Below, one piece after another: positions 6,116 to 12,630 of a stretch of DNA of 12,952 nucleotides (within the stretch, counting starts at the first letter, position 1; every line of letters starts with the position of its first letter). The translations under genes and the position numbers were made by a program. This DNA is from Bacillota bacterium (GTDB lineage: Bacteria; Bacillota; Clostridia; Oscillospirales; Acutalibacteraceae): NCBI GenBank assembly GCA_009786275.1, contig WQTL01000489.1, forward strand, positions 1-12,952, read 5' to 3'. A model generated the notes under the pieces. The model had not been told where the DNA came from. It ran no database searches and saw only the letters and a list, made by a program, of their open reading frames with translations.

Positions 6116-7036
6116 TCACCTCCTGAACACCTGCACCGCGTTGTGCACATTCTCCACCACCACATGCGTATGCGTCCCGGCGTCCTCCCCGTCGATCGTC
6201 CAGGGCTCGGGCTGGCCGAACTCGAACTCCACGCGGCGGGTTTGCAGCAGGCGCACCCTGTCGTCCTTGTTGCTTTGCTGCAGCACGACCCGCGACACCA
6301 TGGACGCCACGTCCGCCAGGTTTTTCGGGTAGCGCGCCAGCAGGAGCTCGAAGCGCCCGTCGTTCAGGCGCACCACGCTGCGGCTGAGCTTGATTGTCCC
6401 CGCGATGGAGGTGGAGTTGCTCACCGCGCAGAAGATGAAGTCGCCCTCCTCCTCGAAGCCCTCGGCGGTGCTGACCTTCATGCGGATGGGGTGGATGCCG
6501 CGCAGCGCGGCCGGGGCCTGCAAAAAGTAGGCCGCGCGCCCCCAACGGTTCTTCATCGCCTGCGGGGTGTTGTAGGAGATGTCCACGAACGCGCCGAAGG
6601 AGGCCGTGTAGCACCAGTAGTCCTTCTCGTTGAACAGGCCCATGTCCTGCCACAGCGGCTGCCCGTTGAGGATGACGCCGATGGCCTCGGCGTTGTCGTT
6701 GATGGGGATCTGCAGCGTGCGGGCCAGGTCGTTGGTGCTCCCGGCGGGGATGTAGCCCAGCAGGGGGCGCCGCTGCGGGGCTATGGTCATCATGCCGTTG
6801 ACGACCTCGTTGAAGGTGCCGTCGCCCCCCCGGCACACCACGATGTCGTAGCTCCCGCCCCGCCGCGTGACGATGTCGGTGGCGTCGCCCTTGCAGCGGG
6901 TGGTGTAGACCGTGGTCTCCAGCCCGTTGACGCTGAACAGCTCCGTGATGTTGAACAGCTGCGTCTTGGTGGTGCGCCTGCCGGAGATGGGGTTGATGAC
7001 CACCAGGGCGCGTTTGCCGTCGAAATAGCTTTTCAT
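6116..7036 (-). CDS. Diacylglycerol kinase-family lipid kinase (DagK/YegS/BmrU-like)
   Basis: 306 residues, normal for this family, which phosphorylates diacylglycerol or related lipids with ATP at the inner face of the membrane. Landmarks: INPISG near the N-terminus (14-19), CRGGDGTFNEVVNG (68-81) with the GGDGT nucleotide-binding loop, and IPAGSTNDLAR (96-106), together forming the DAG-kinase catalytic domain. The C-terminal beta-sandwich half includes DGRFEL and ends with the PEPWTIDGED stretch that resembles the family's DGE motif. Start ATG at 7036-7034 with GGAGGG 7 bases upstream; it overlaps the upstream lipoprotein stop as ATGA. The stop lies 11 bases before the preferred GNAT start. 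It could recycle diacylglycerol released from envelope polymers; the precise lipid is inferred only. Confidence 0.9.
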   Translation of the reverse strand: MKSYFDGKRALVVINPISGRRTTKTQLFNITELFSVNGLETTVYTTRCKGDATDIVTRRGGSYDIVVCRGGDGTFNEVVNGMMTIAPQRRPLLGYIPAGSTNDLARTLQIPINDNAEAIGVILNGQPLWQDMGLFNEKDYWCYTASFGAFVDISYNTPQAMKNRWGRAAYFLQAPAALRGIHPIRMKVSTAEGFEEEGDFIFCAVSNSTSIAGTIKLSRSVVRLNDGRFELLLARYPKNLADVASMVSRVVLQQSNKDDRVRLLQTRRVEFEFGQPEPWTIDGEDAGTHTHVVVENVHNAVQVFRR

Positions 7037-7668
7037 GCTGTTTCCCTCCCCAGGAATGGAAAATATTCGCGCATCAGCTCCGTGGACATGCGCGCCGCCT
7101 TCGCGCCGGTCTGCAGCCGCTCCGGCAGATAGCTTTGCATATAGAAGCTGATGCTCGGATTCAGGCTGCTGCTGGAATAGCCCCTGTCCTGGCCGGGTAT
7201 CAGCCAGAACGCCTTTTCCCGCTCCTGCGCGTCCAGGGCTGCCGTCAGCAAAGACTTCAGCGCCGCCCTGTATTCCGCCTCCGGCAGCACCCATGTCTCG
7301 GTGACGGCCACGCCGAACCCGTATTCGGTCCGCCTGGTGAAGAAGGCGCCGCGGTCGTCCTCCTCCGACTTATACAGTCCCTCCCCCACGTCCTCCAGCG
7401 AAGCTGCGTGGTCGACAGCCTCCGCCGCCCACACGGTGTTGCTGGCGGTGCCGGCCTTTGCCGCCTCGGCGTCGAAAGTCTCCATGTAGGTGAAAAACAC
7501 CAGCACTTCGCCCGGTTCGACGACCGGCGCGCCTTTGGCGGCGTAGGACAGGTCGTACTGCGTCAATATACGCCGCGCGAACTGGAAGGGCCCCTGCTTC
7601 GCACCGCAGGCCGCGCAGGCCAGCGGCGTCAGGACCGCCAGCGCGAGCGCCAGGCATTTCCTCCGCAT
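7033..7668 (-). CDS. Probable lipoprotein of unknown function, first gene of the operon
   Basis: 211 residues from the ATG at 7668-7666, preceded by AAAGGGGG about 9 bases upstream. MRRK plus a hydrophobic stretch (5-17) leads to LACAAC, with Cys18 and Cys21 as possible lipidation sites; neither fits the lipobox exactly, so lipoprotein rather than plain secreted protein is probable, not certain. The mature part is mixed alpha/beta with several Trp and aromatic residues; PGEVLVFFTYMETF (about 57-70) and TEYGFGVAVTETWVL (about 113-127) look like beta strands. I recognise no family. The stop overlaps the start of the lipid kinase gene (ATGA), so it is translationally coupled to it. The 54 bp separating it from the divergent small ORF hold no convincing sigma-A promoter. 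Confidence 0.7.
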   Translation of the reverse strand: MRRKCLALALAVLTPLACAACGAKQGPFQFARRILTQYDLSYAAKGAPVVEPGEVLVFFTYMETFDAEAAKAGTASNTVWAAEAVDHAASLEDVGEGLYKSEEDDRGAFFTRRTEYGFGVAVTETWVLPEAEYRAALKSLLTAALDAQEREKAFWLIPGQDRGYSSSSLNPSISFYMQSYLPERLQTGAKAARMSTELMREYFPFLGRETA

Positions 7669-7722
7669 AAACGATACCCCCTTTGCGCAATCTAAATCAA
7701 ATACAAAAAATGGAGCGGCAGC

Positions 7723-7875
7723 ATGTCCAAAAAGACAAAACCAAAAACCTTGAGCGAGCAGAAGACCCTGCCCATCCAGTCGCAGGATGCCCGCGCCCCA
7801 AAGACGAACGCCGCCCGGCAGAGCGATGCCAATGTCAAGCGCGCGAAAAAATGGGGGGAGGAACACCAATGCTAA
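7723..7875 (+). CDS. Small basic hydrophilic protein, possible spore-surface protein
   Basis: 50 residues, beginning MSKKTKPKTLSEQKTLPIQS and continuing DARAPKTNAARQSDANVKRA to a C-terminal KKWGEEHQC. ATG at 7723 with GGAG 8 bases upstream. The composition is charged and Lys-rich, without hydrophobic segments. The EQKTLP and DARAPKT stretches remind me of small clostridial spore-surface proteins of the CDIF630_02480 type; that is from memory and should be treated as tentative. Divergent from the lipoprotein operon and convergent with the YlmC/YmxH-like gene. Its TAA stop (7873-7875) is the first unit of the heptamer array that follows, so the native C-terminus may have been shifted when the array arose. 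Confidence 0.65.
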   Translation: MSKKTKPKTLSEQKTLPIQSQDARAPKTNAARQSDANVKRAKKWGEEHQC

Positions 7876-7907
7876 TGCTTAATTCTTAATGCTTAATGCT
7901 TAATTGC
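7873..7907 (+). repeat. Heptamer array TAATGCT/TAATTCT, left
   Basis: Five head-to-tail 7-bp units: TAATGCT, TAATTCT, TAATGCT, TAATGCT, TAATTGC. Because 7 is not a multiple of 3, successive TAAs fall in all three frames; TTAA gives TAA on the other strand too. Positions 7874-7897 are a perfect 24-bp inverted match to 10123-10146. Confidence 0.9.
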
Positions 7908-7933
7908 CTTATCGCGCAATCGCCTCGCTTCAA

Positions 7934-7954
7934 ATTATTAAGCATTCAGCATTA
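7934..7954 (-). repeat. Heptamer array, middle (degenerate)
   Basis: On the minus strand TAATGCT, GAATGCT, TAATAAT (7954-7934). The first TAA is the stop codon of the YlmC/YmxH-like gene. It is inverted relative to the array at 7873-7907; ATTAAGCATT at 7937-7946 is complementary to AATGCTTAAT there, so the two could fold into a bidirectional hairpin between the convergent genes. Confidence 0.7.
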
Positions 7955-8239
7955 TCGGAAGAGTCCCTCCATGCCCCGTTTGCGCGGCGGCGCGGGGTTG
8001 ACGTGCGCGCAGTTGACCAGGATGATGTCGTCGCCGATGACCTCGATGTCCTCCCAGCGCACGAACAGTTCGTCGCGGGAGGAGAACAGGCCCATCCCCC
8101 GCCCCCGCCCGCAGACCACCAGGGCCACCACGCAGCCCGTGCAGGTATCCACCTGGCAATCCACCACGTTGCCCAGCCGGCAGCCGGATTTCTTGTTGAT
8201 GACGTCCTTGTTGCGCAGCTCCGTGATACAGCAATGCAT
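7952..8239 (-). CDS. YlmC/YmxH-family (PRC-barrel) sporulation protein, Cys-rich
   Basis: 95 residues from the ATG at 8239-8237, which has GGGGGGG about 8 bases upstream; an in-frame ATG six codons earlier lacks a ribosome binding site. The pattern ITELRNKDVIN, GCRLGNVVDCQVD, then FVRWEDIEVIGDDIILVN is the small PRC-barrel beta fold of the YlmC/YmxH family, linked to sporulation in Bacillus and clostridia but without a defined biochemical role. Eight cysteines (3, 4, 20, 28, 33, 36, 43, 77), including CTGC at 33-36, are more than I would expect for this family and hint at metal binding or disulfide cross-linking. The GRGRG loop (44-49) lies where family members have a variable hairpin. The gene follows alpha-galactosidase by 57 bp, with an inverted repeat covering its ribosome binding site. 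Confidence 0.8.
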   Translation of the reverse strand: MHCCITELRNKDVINKKSGCRLGNVVDCQVDTCTGCVVALVVCGRGRGMGLFSSRDELFVRWEDIEVIGDDIILVNCAHVNPAPPRKRGMEGLFR

Positions 8240-8248
8240 CGTTTTGCC

Positions 8249-8288
8249 CCCCCGCATAGAAAATTGACTGGTTATATCTATGCGGGGG
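8249..8288 (-). promoter_or_regulatory. 12-bp perfect inverted repeat overlapping the ribosome binding site of the YlmC/YmxH-like gene
   Basis: CCCCCGCATAGA (8249-8260) and TCTATGCGGGGG (8277-8288) are exact inverted copies separated by 16 bases. In the minus-strand transcript the 3' arm contains part of the G-run that serves as Shine-Dalgarno sequence. No U-run follows, so a simple terminator is unlikely; sequestration of the ribosome binding site or a protein-binding dyad is more plausible. Confidence 0.6.
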
Positions 8289-8296
8289 CGGGGCGT

Positions 8297-10039
8297 TTAA
8301 TTCGCCTTCACCCGGAACACCCGCACCCCGTGGGGGGCCACGTTGCAGCGGATCTCGTCGGCCACGGTCTGCGTAAAGTGGCTCCACAGGTCCGTCGCCT
8401 CGTAGCTGTCCGCGAAGGGCAGGTCCACGAAGTCCCTGGCGGCCACGGCGGCCAGCCGCAGGCTGAAGGGCTTCGATTCCGCCGCCTTGTTGAAGAAGCA
8501 GATGGCGGCCTCGCCGCCCGCCAGCGGTTTGATCAGGGTATCCTGCAGGCCCGTGGATTCGACCCGGCGGCACTGCGCGCCCAGGGGGTCCTGGTCGATG
8601 GCGATCATATCGCTGTTCGTCACGATTTTATAGGCGGTGTTGGCGGTATCGGGCGTGCCGTCGGCTTTGAGGAACTCCCGCAGGTCGTTGCCCAGGATCA
8701 GCGGGGCGGCCATCATGCACCACAGGGAGAAATGCGCCTTGTTTTCCTCGTAGTTCAGCCCGCCGTTGCCCACCTCCAGCATATCGGGGTCGTTCCAGCC
8801 GCCGGGGCCCGCGTACTTCCACAGCCGCACGTTGATCTCGTAGATCGCCAGGATGCTGGCCCAGGCGGGGAAGATATCCAGGGTGGTGCGCCAGAGGTTG
8901 CCCGCCTTTTTGCCCCATTTCCACGGCAGGTTGAAGCCCCACTCGCAGATGGAATAGGTGATCTTCTTCTCCGGCAGGCCGGCGGCCTGCGCGTATTCTC
9001 TTGTGGCGCGCTGCAGGGCTTTGCCCATTTTGGCGTACTGGTAGGCCGAGGAATCGAAGCGCGAGCCGATGGGGTTGTGAATCTTGATCGAATTGACGCC
9101 CTTTTTCAGGTTCACCACCACCTGGTGGCGGCCCTCCTTGGTCACGGCGGCCCAGGTGGGCGGGAAGACGGTGTCGCAGGCGAATTCGCCGTTGACCTCC
9201 ACCACCGCGAATTTCTCGCTGTGGCTCTTCTTGCGGATGCAGATGGTAAGCGCGTGGGGGCCGTCCTCCTCGGCGATCACCTGCGGGAACACCGCCGCGC
9301 CGCCCGCGAAGCCCAGCCCCGCGATGTATTTGCCGGTCTCCACCCTGTCGTAGTCCACGACGGCGGCGTTGCCCTCCAGCACGGCGTCGTCCGCGTCGTA
9401 AATCGTCTCCGTGCCGCTGCCCAGGGCCCCCACGGCGATCTTCTCGACGCAGGGCCCGCGGAAGGGCAATATCTTGTGGTGGCAGAAGTCGTACTTGAAG
9501 TACTCCACGCCCCATTCGGCGAAGCTGCGGGCGTCGATGTCCTCTTTATCGAGGCTGGCGGGCAGGTCCTGGCAGGTGAGCTTGCCGTTGGAGGAGTAGA
9601 TGCCCAGCTTGATCCCCTTGGCGTTGACCTTGCGCGCCAGCTCCGCGATGCCGCTCGGGAACGTGACCAGGTCCGATTGCAGGCGGCCGTTGGCGTCCCG
9701 GGAGGCGCTCTGCCAGCAGTCGTCGATGTTCACGTGGTTGTAGCCCGCCTGCGCCAGGCCCGTCTTCTGCATGGCGTCGGCCACCTCCAGGATCAGCGAT
9801 TCGCTGATCTTGTTCTTGAAGGTGTTCCAGCTGCTCCAGCCCATGGGGGGCGTGAGCGCCGCGCCATTGCCGTAGTCCCCGCCGAGGTCGATGTTCACCT
9901 GCACCAGCTGGGCCAGCTGCTTGGCGTCCGTGGGCAGCTCCTCGATCTTCTGCTCCTTGGCCGCCTTGCCCAGGGCCGCGCCCACGGCGTACGCCCCAGC
10001 GATCACGCCCGTGCCCTTGAGAATATCCTTCAAAGCCAT
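8297..10039 (-). CDS. Alpha-galactosidase (GH27-like) with an inserted carbohydrate-binding-like module
   Basis: 580 residues. GH27 enzymes release terminal alpha-galactose (or alpha-N-acetylgalactosamine) with retention. Landmarks: TPPMGWSSWNTF (63-74), YNHVNIDDCWQ (100-110), KLGIYSSNGKLTC (144-156), KYDFC with the expected nucleophile Asp184, CEWGF (365-369) and GGWNDPDM with the expected acid/base Asp417. Between Asp184 and CEWGF lies an extra stretch (about 205-335) of the CBM35/CBM6 type, reading roughly IYDADDAVLEGNA, GGAAVFPQVIAEEDGPHALTI, VEVNGE, LKKGVNSIKI. The C-terminal part (about 485-580) is the usual antiparallel beta domain. Residues 1-57 are an unusual N-terminal extension with a short hydrophobic stretch (GVIAGAYAVGAALG) but no clear signal peptide, so a cytoplasmic enzyme is likely. 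The ATG has AAGGAGG 7 bases upstream. It follows the glycyl radical enzyme by 97 bp and is bracketed by heptamer arrays. Confidence 0.9.
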   Translation of the reverse strand: MALKDILKGTGVIAGAYAVGAALGKAAKEQKIEELPTDAKQLAQLVQVNIDLGGDYGNGAALTPPMGWSSWNTFKNKISESLILEVADAMQKTGLAQAGYNHVNIDDCWQSASRDANGRLQSDLVTFPSGIAELARKVNAKGIKLGIYSSNGKLTCQDLPASLDKEDIDARSFAEWGVEYFKYDFCHHKILPFRGPCVEKIAVGALGSGTETIYDADDAVLEGNAAVVDYDRVETGKYIAGLGFAGGAAVFPQVIAEEDGPHALTICIRKKSHSEKFAVVEVNGEFACDTVFPPTWAAVTKEGRHQVVVNLKKGVNSIKIHNPIGSRFDSSAYQYAKMGKALQRATREYAQAAGLPEKKITYSICEWGFNLPWKWGKKAGNLWRTTLDIFPAWASILAIYEINVRLWKYAGPGGWNDPDMLEVGNGGLNYEENKAHFSLWCMMAAPLILGNDLREFLKADGTPDTANTAYKIVTNSDMIAIDQDPLGAQCRRVESTGLQDTLIKPLAGGEAAICFFNKAAESKPFSLRLAAVAARDFVDLPFADSYEATDLWSHFTQTVADEIRCNVAPHGVRVFRVKAN

Positions 10040-10053
10040 TGGGAAACCTCCTT

Positions 10054-10100
10054 GCTTACATCTTTATATAGTATATAGTAATTCGAAGAAAAAAGAAAGA
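10054..10100 (-). promoter_or_regulatory. AT-rich possible promoter region of the alpha-galactosidase gene
   Basis: The minus strand carries TATACT (10075-10070) within a run of TATA-like words about 31-36 bases before the ATG, preceded by a pyrimidine-rich stretch. No good -35 box lies at 16-18 bases, so promoter activity is only suggested. The region separates the alpha-galactosidase from the heptamer array and the glycyl radical enzyme. Confidence 0.35.
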
Positions 10101-10120
10101 ACCAAGCAATAGACAATTAT

Positions 10121-10148
10121 GAATTAAGCATTAAGAATTAAGCATTAA
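10121..10148 (-). repeat. Heptamer array, right
   Basis: On the minus strand four units: TTAATGC, TTAATTC, TTAATGC, TTAATTC (10148-10121). The second unit supplies the stop codon of the glycyl radical enzyme. Positions 10123-10146 are the inverted copy of 7874-7897, so the two arrays face each other around a 2.2-kb segment that carries the alpha-galactosidase and YlmC/YmxH-like genes. Confidence 0.9.
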
Positions 10149-12438
10149 GCCTCGTGCTCTCCAGATCCAGCCTTGCGATGATATCCTGCTGTATCGCCGG
10201 CGAAAGGTCGAGGAAATTCACGAAGGTGCCGTGGATGCGCATGATATACACCCCGCTCGGCGCGTATTTTTTCGGGTTCGCCAGCACCTTGCGCAGGGTC
10301 TCGGGCGTGGTGACGTTCACATACAGGTAGAACGGCCCTTCCTCCCGGGCGAAAAACAGTGGCTTGAGCACGTACTCGTAGAACTGCTCTCCCCTGCCCT
10401 CGAAATCCGGCGCGGTGAAGTAGCGCGGGTCGAGCCCCAAATGCGAGGCATAGCCCCCCTTGAAGCTCCCGTAGGGCAGTTTCAGCGCCGAGAGCACACG
10501 CAGGCCCAGGCCCATCTCCGCTTCCCCAAACAATGGATCCACGCCGTAGTTCAGCTGGCCCCGGGCCGGGCGGCCGTCGGGCGTCGCGCCCACCCAGTAG
10601 CCGTACAGCAAATGCGTGGAGGGCGTGCTCCAGTCCGCCCGGAAGGGGTTGCCCAGGTAGTTTTTACGCCGCGCGATCATTTCCGAAACCCTTTGCGCGA
10701 TGCGCACGGCCTCGCTGTCGGGCTCCTCTAAATTGTTCCCAAATTTCGGGCAGGCTTTCAAATAGGCCAGCAATTCCTGATCGTTTTCAAAGTTTGTGCG
10801 CAGGGCCTCCAGCAGCCTGTCGGCGTCCCGCGGCCTTTCCTTTAAAAGATGATCCACGGCGATGAAGCTATCGGCCATCACCGAAAGCCCGTGGATCAGG
10901 CACCCGCTGCCGTTGTATTTCGTGCCCTGTTTCCTGGTATCGCGCACATCCGCGCCGCTTTCGATCCCCCCCATGCAGGCCGAGAGGAAGGGCACCGGCA
11001 GGTTCGAAAGCGCCCGGGAGGCCCCGTTGGCGGCTTCGGCCATCTCGTCCAGGAAGGTATCCAGGTTGGCGTAGAAGCGCTCCCGCAGGTTTTGCAGAAT
11101 TTCAATGGCGGGCGCGTTGTCAACATCAAGCAAGGTCTTGCCCGTGAGCAGCGATTTTCCATTGTTCAGCGTCAGCTCGAGGATCTTCGCCAGGTTCAGC
11201 CAGCTGTTGGTGGTATTGCCGTTGTCCTTGCCCATGACGAGGGGCTCCTGGCAGCCCGCCACGGCGATATCCGGCAGGTCGGCGGCGTCCACGTCGCGGC
11301 CCAGCATGCTGAACAGCATGTCGTCTTGGAACAGCGAAGGCGTCAGGCACCCCGGCGTGAACCAGAACCGCCCCAGCTCTCGATAAAAATCATTGGGCGT
11401 ATTCTTGTGCAGCTTGCAGCTCAGGATCGGCTGCGGCAGGTTCATGTCGTAGTACGCGTCCATCAGGGCGTAGGTGCAGGGGTTGGTGAGATCGTTGCCG
11501 TCCAAATCCCGCCCGCCCACGAGCACGTTCTGCGAGATGGCCCAGCTGCGGTCCGCCACGTTGAAAAACACCAAAAAGTGCCGGAACAGCGCGGCGGCGG
11601 CGTCCCGATCCTCGCCGCTCTGCGCGCGGTAGGGCTCGAAAATCCGGTCGGCGTTGCCCACGGAAAACGCGAAGGGGTTCGGCGCCTGCTCCAGGCACAT
11701 CACCTGCCAGAGCAGCAGGAAGCTCTGTATGGCCTCGAAGAGGCTTTGCGCCGGGCCGGCGGGCACTTTTTCCAGCACCCCGGCCAGGTATTCCAGGTGC
11801 TCCTTGCGCGCGCCTTCGGCCTGCGCCGCCTGCTTTTTGGCGATTTCAGCATAGCGGCCGGCCAGGATTTTGGCGCACTCCAGGGCGATTTTCATGGCCT
11901 CGGGGGCTTTATCGAGCAGCGCGTCTATGCCGCATTTCAAGATAGGCCTGAAGTCCGGGATGAGGTGCCCCGTCACCTGCTCGACAAAGAACGCCACCTC
12001 GCTCATGCTGCGCTCGTGGGCGGCGTACATCTCCGTCAGCTGCGTGACGTAGGCGCTTTGCCGCGTTTTCTCGCGCAGGGCGTCGATGCGCGCCTGCGTG
12101 ATGTCCCCGATCGGCTGGATATCCCCGAACACGGCGGTCGGGTCGCAGTAGCCGCTGAAGGTCTCCACGCGGAACTCCGGGTTGATCAAGGCATAGCTGC
12201 GCGCGAAGGCATCGCGCTGCGTGCCCGCGAAGGCCGCGTGCGCCGAAATGCTCAGCGGGATGGCCTGTATGATTTCTTTCAGCTCCAGGGCGGCGCGCAG
12301 CTCGCCCGCCGGGGCGTCGATTTCGGCATAGGCTGCCGCCTCACGGGCCAAAAACCAGCCCTCCAGGTGGTCGATGGCGCGCTCCTCGGCGAACAAATCC
12401 TTCGCCATGGCGGCGAGCCGCAATGGGGTATAGGTCAT
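10138..12438 (-). CDS. Glycyl radical enzyme of the pyruvate formate-lyase superfamily, not PFL itself
   Basis: 766 residues. The superfamily does radical chemistry using a glycine radical and a thiyl radical, only without oxygen. The expected active-site cysteine is Cys396 in VAGCQEPL, with Glu398 two residues on; GCxEP is the pattern of the dehydratase/lyase branches, whereas PFL has two adjacent cysteines. The radical loop is MRIHGTFVNFLDLSP (733-747), giving Gly737, 29 residues from the end as expected, though RIHGTF departs from the usual RVxGY[ST]. TGHLIPD (156-162) and DNGNTTNSW (405-413) are also superfamily-like. Substrate unknown: diol or sugar-derived dehydration or C-C/C-N cleavage are options. 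No radical-SAM activase is present in this window. ATG with GGGAGG 6 bases upstream and its own promoter. The last residues (LNA) are encoded by the heptamer array. Confidence 0.88.
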   Translation of the reverse strand: MTYTPLRLAAMAKDLFAEERAIDHLEGWFLAREAAAYAEIDAPAGELRAALELKEIIQAIPLSISAHAAFAGTQRDAFARSYALINPEFRVETFSGYCDPTAVFGDIQPIGDITQARIDALREKTRQSAYVTQLTEMYAAHERSMSEVAFFVEQVTGHLIPDFRPILKCGIDALLDKAPEAMKIALECAKILAGRYAEIAKKQAAQAEGARKEHLEYLAGVLEKVPAGPAQSLFEAIQSFLLLWQVMCLEQAPNPFAFSVGNADRIFEPYRAQSGEDRDAAAALFRHFLVFFNVADRSWAISQNVLVGGRDLDGNDLTNPCTYALMDAYYDMNLPQPILSCKLHKNTPNDFYRELGRFWFTPGCLTPSLFQDDMLFSMLGRDVDAADLPDIAVAGCQEPLVMGKDNGNTTNSWLNLAKILELTLNNGKSLLTGKTLLDVDNAPAIEILQNLRERFYANLDTFLDEMAEAANGASRALSNLPVPFLSACMGGIESGADVRDTRKQGTKYNGSGCLIHGLSVMADSFIAVDHLLKERPRDADRLLEALRTNFENDQELLAYLKACPKFGNNLEEPDSEAVRIAQRVSEMIARRKNYLGNPFRADWSTPSTHLLYGYWVGATPDGRPARGQLNYGVDPLFGEAEMGLGLRVLSALKLPYGSFKGGYASHLGLDPRYFTAPDFEGRGEQFYEYVLKPLFFAREEGPFYLYVNVTTPETLRKVLANPKKYAPSGVYIMRIHGTFVNFLDLSPAIQQDIIARLDLESTRLNA

Positions 12439-12456
12439 GGGGCACCTCCCTTTTTC

Positions 12457-12493
12457 TCACAATAATCATATCACAATCCTCTGCGCCCGTCAA
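12457..12493 (-). promoter_or_regulatory. Sigma-A promoter of the glycyl radical enzyme gene with direct repeats at the -10 box
   Basis: Minus strand TTGACG (12493-12488), 17 bases, TATGAT (12470-12465), about 27 bases before the ATG. The -10 box is framed by two direct copies of ATTGTGA (12477-12471 and 12463-12457) with a 14-bp period, a possible regulator site. Confidence 0.75.
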
Positions 12494-12495
12494 GC

Positions 12496-12527
12496 AAAAA
12501 AGTGGAGACGCACCGCCGTGCGCCTCC
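12496..12527 (-). terminator. Rho-independent terminator just upstream of the glycyl radical enzyme promoter
   Basis: On the minus strand GGAGGCGCAC (12527-12518) pairs with GTGCGTCTCC (12513-12504) through one G-U wobble around GGCG. Two bases then lead to six Ts (12501-12496). It would stop minus-strand transcription entering from the right before the promoter at 12493. Confidence 0.7.
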
Positions 12528-12630
12528 CGATATAACAGGCCTGTTCGCTGCCTATTCCGGCACCCGCTGCCGCCGGCCGCCCCGGTGCGGCTGCTAATCC
12601 CCAGGCTCCTTCCCGTAAAAATGCAGAGCT

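Noticed and set aside
7873..7954. CRISPR-like array
   Set aside because: The repeats are 7 bp, contiguous and without spacers; they form a microsatellite-like array, not a CRISPR.
7904..10078. Plus-strand open frame of more than 700 codons opposite alpha-galactosidase
   Set aside because: Same reason: composition follows the complement of the GH27 coding strand, it crosses the intergenic inverted repeat, and it has no recognisable motif.
7873..10148. Insertion sequence or transposon ends
   Set aside because: The inverted 24-bp arrays resemble terminal repeats, but no transposase is enclosed, the arrays are internally repetitive, and no target-site duplication could be defined.
10138..12438. 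Pyruvate formate-lyase proper (pflB)
   Set aside because: The active site has a single cysteine in GCQEP rather than the adjacent Cys-Cys of PFL, and the glycine loop differs.
10849..12465. Plus-strand open frame of more than 500 codons opposite the glycyl radical enzyme
   Set aside because: Antisense shadow of an enzyme whose catalytic Cys and Gly motifs are intact; no ribosome binding site or domain seen.
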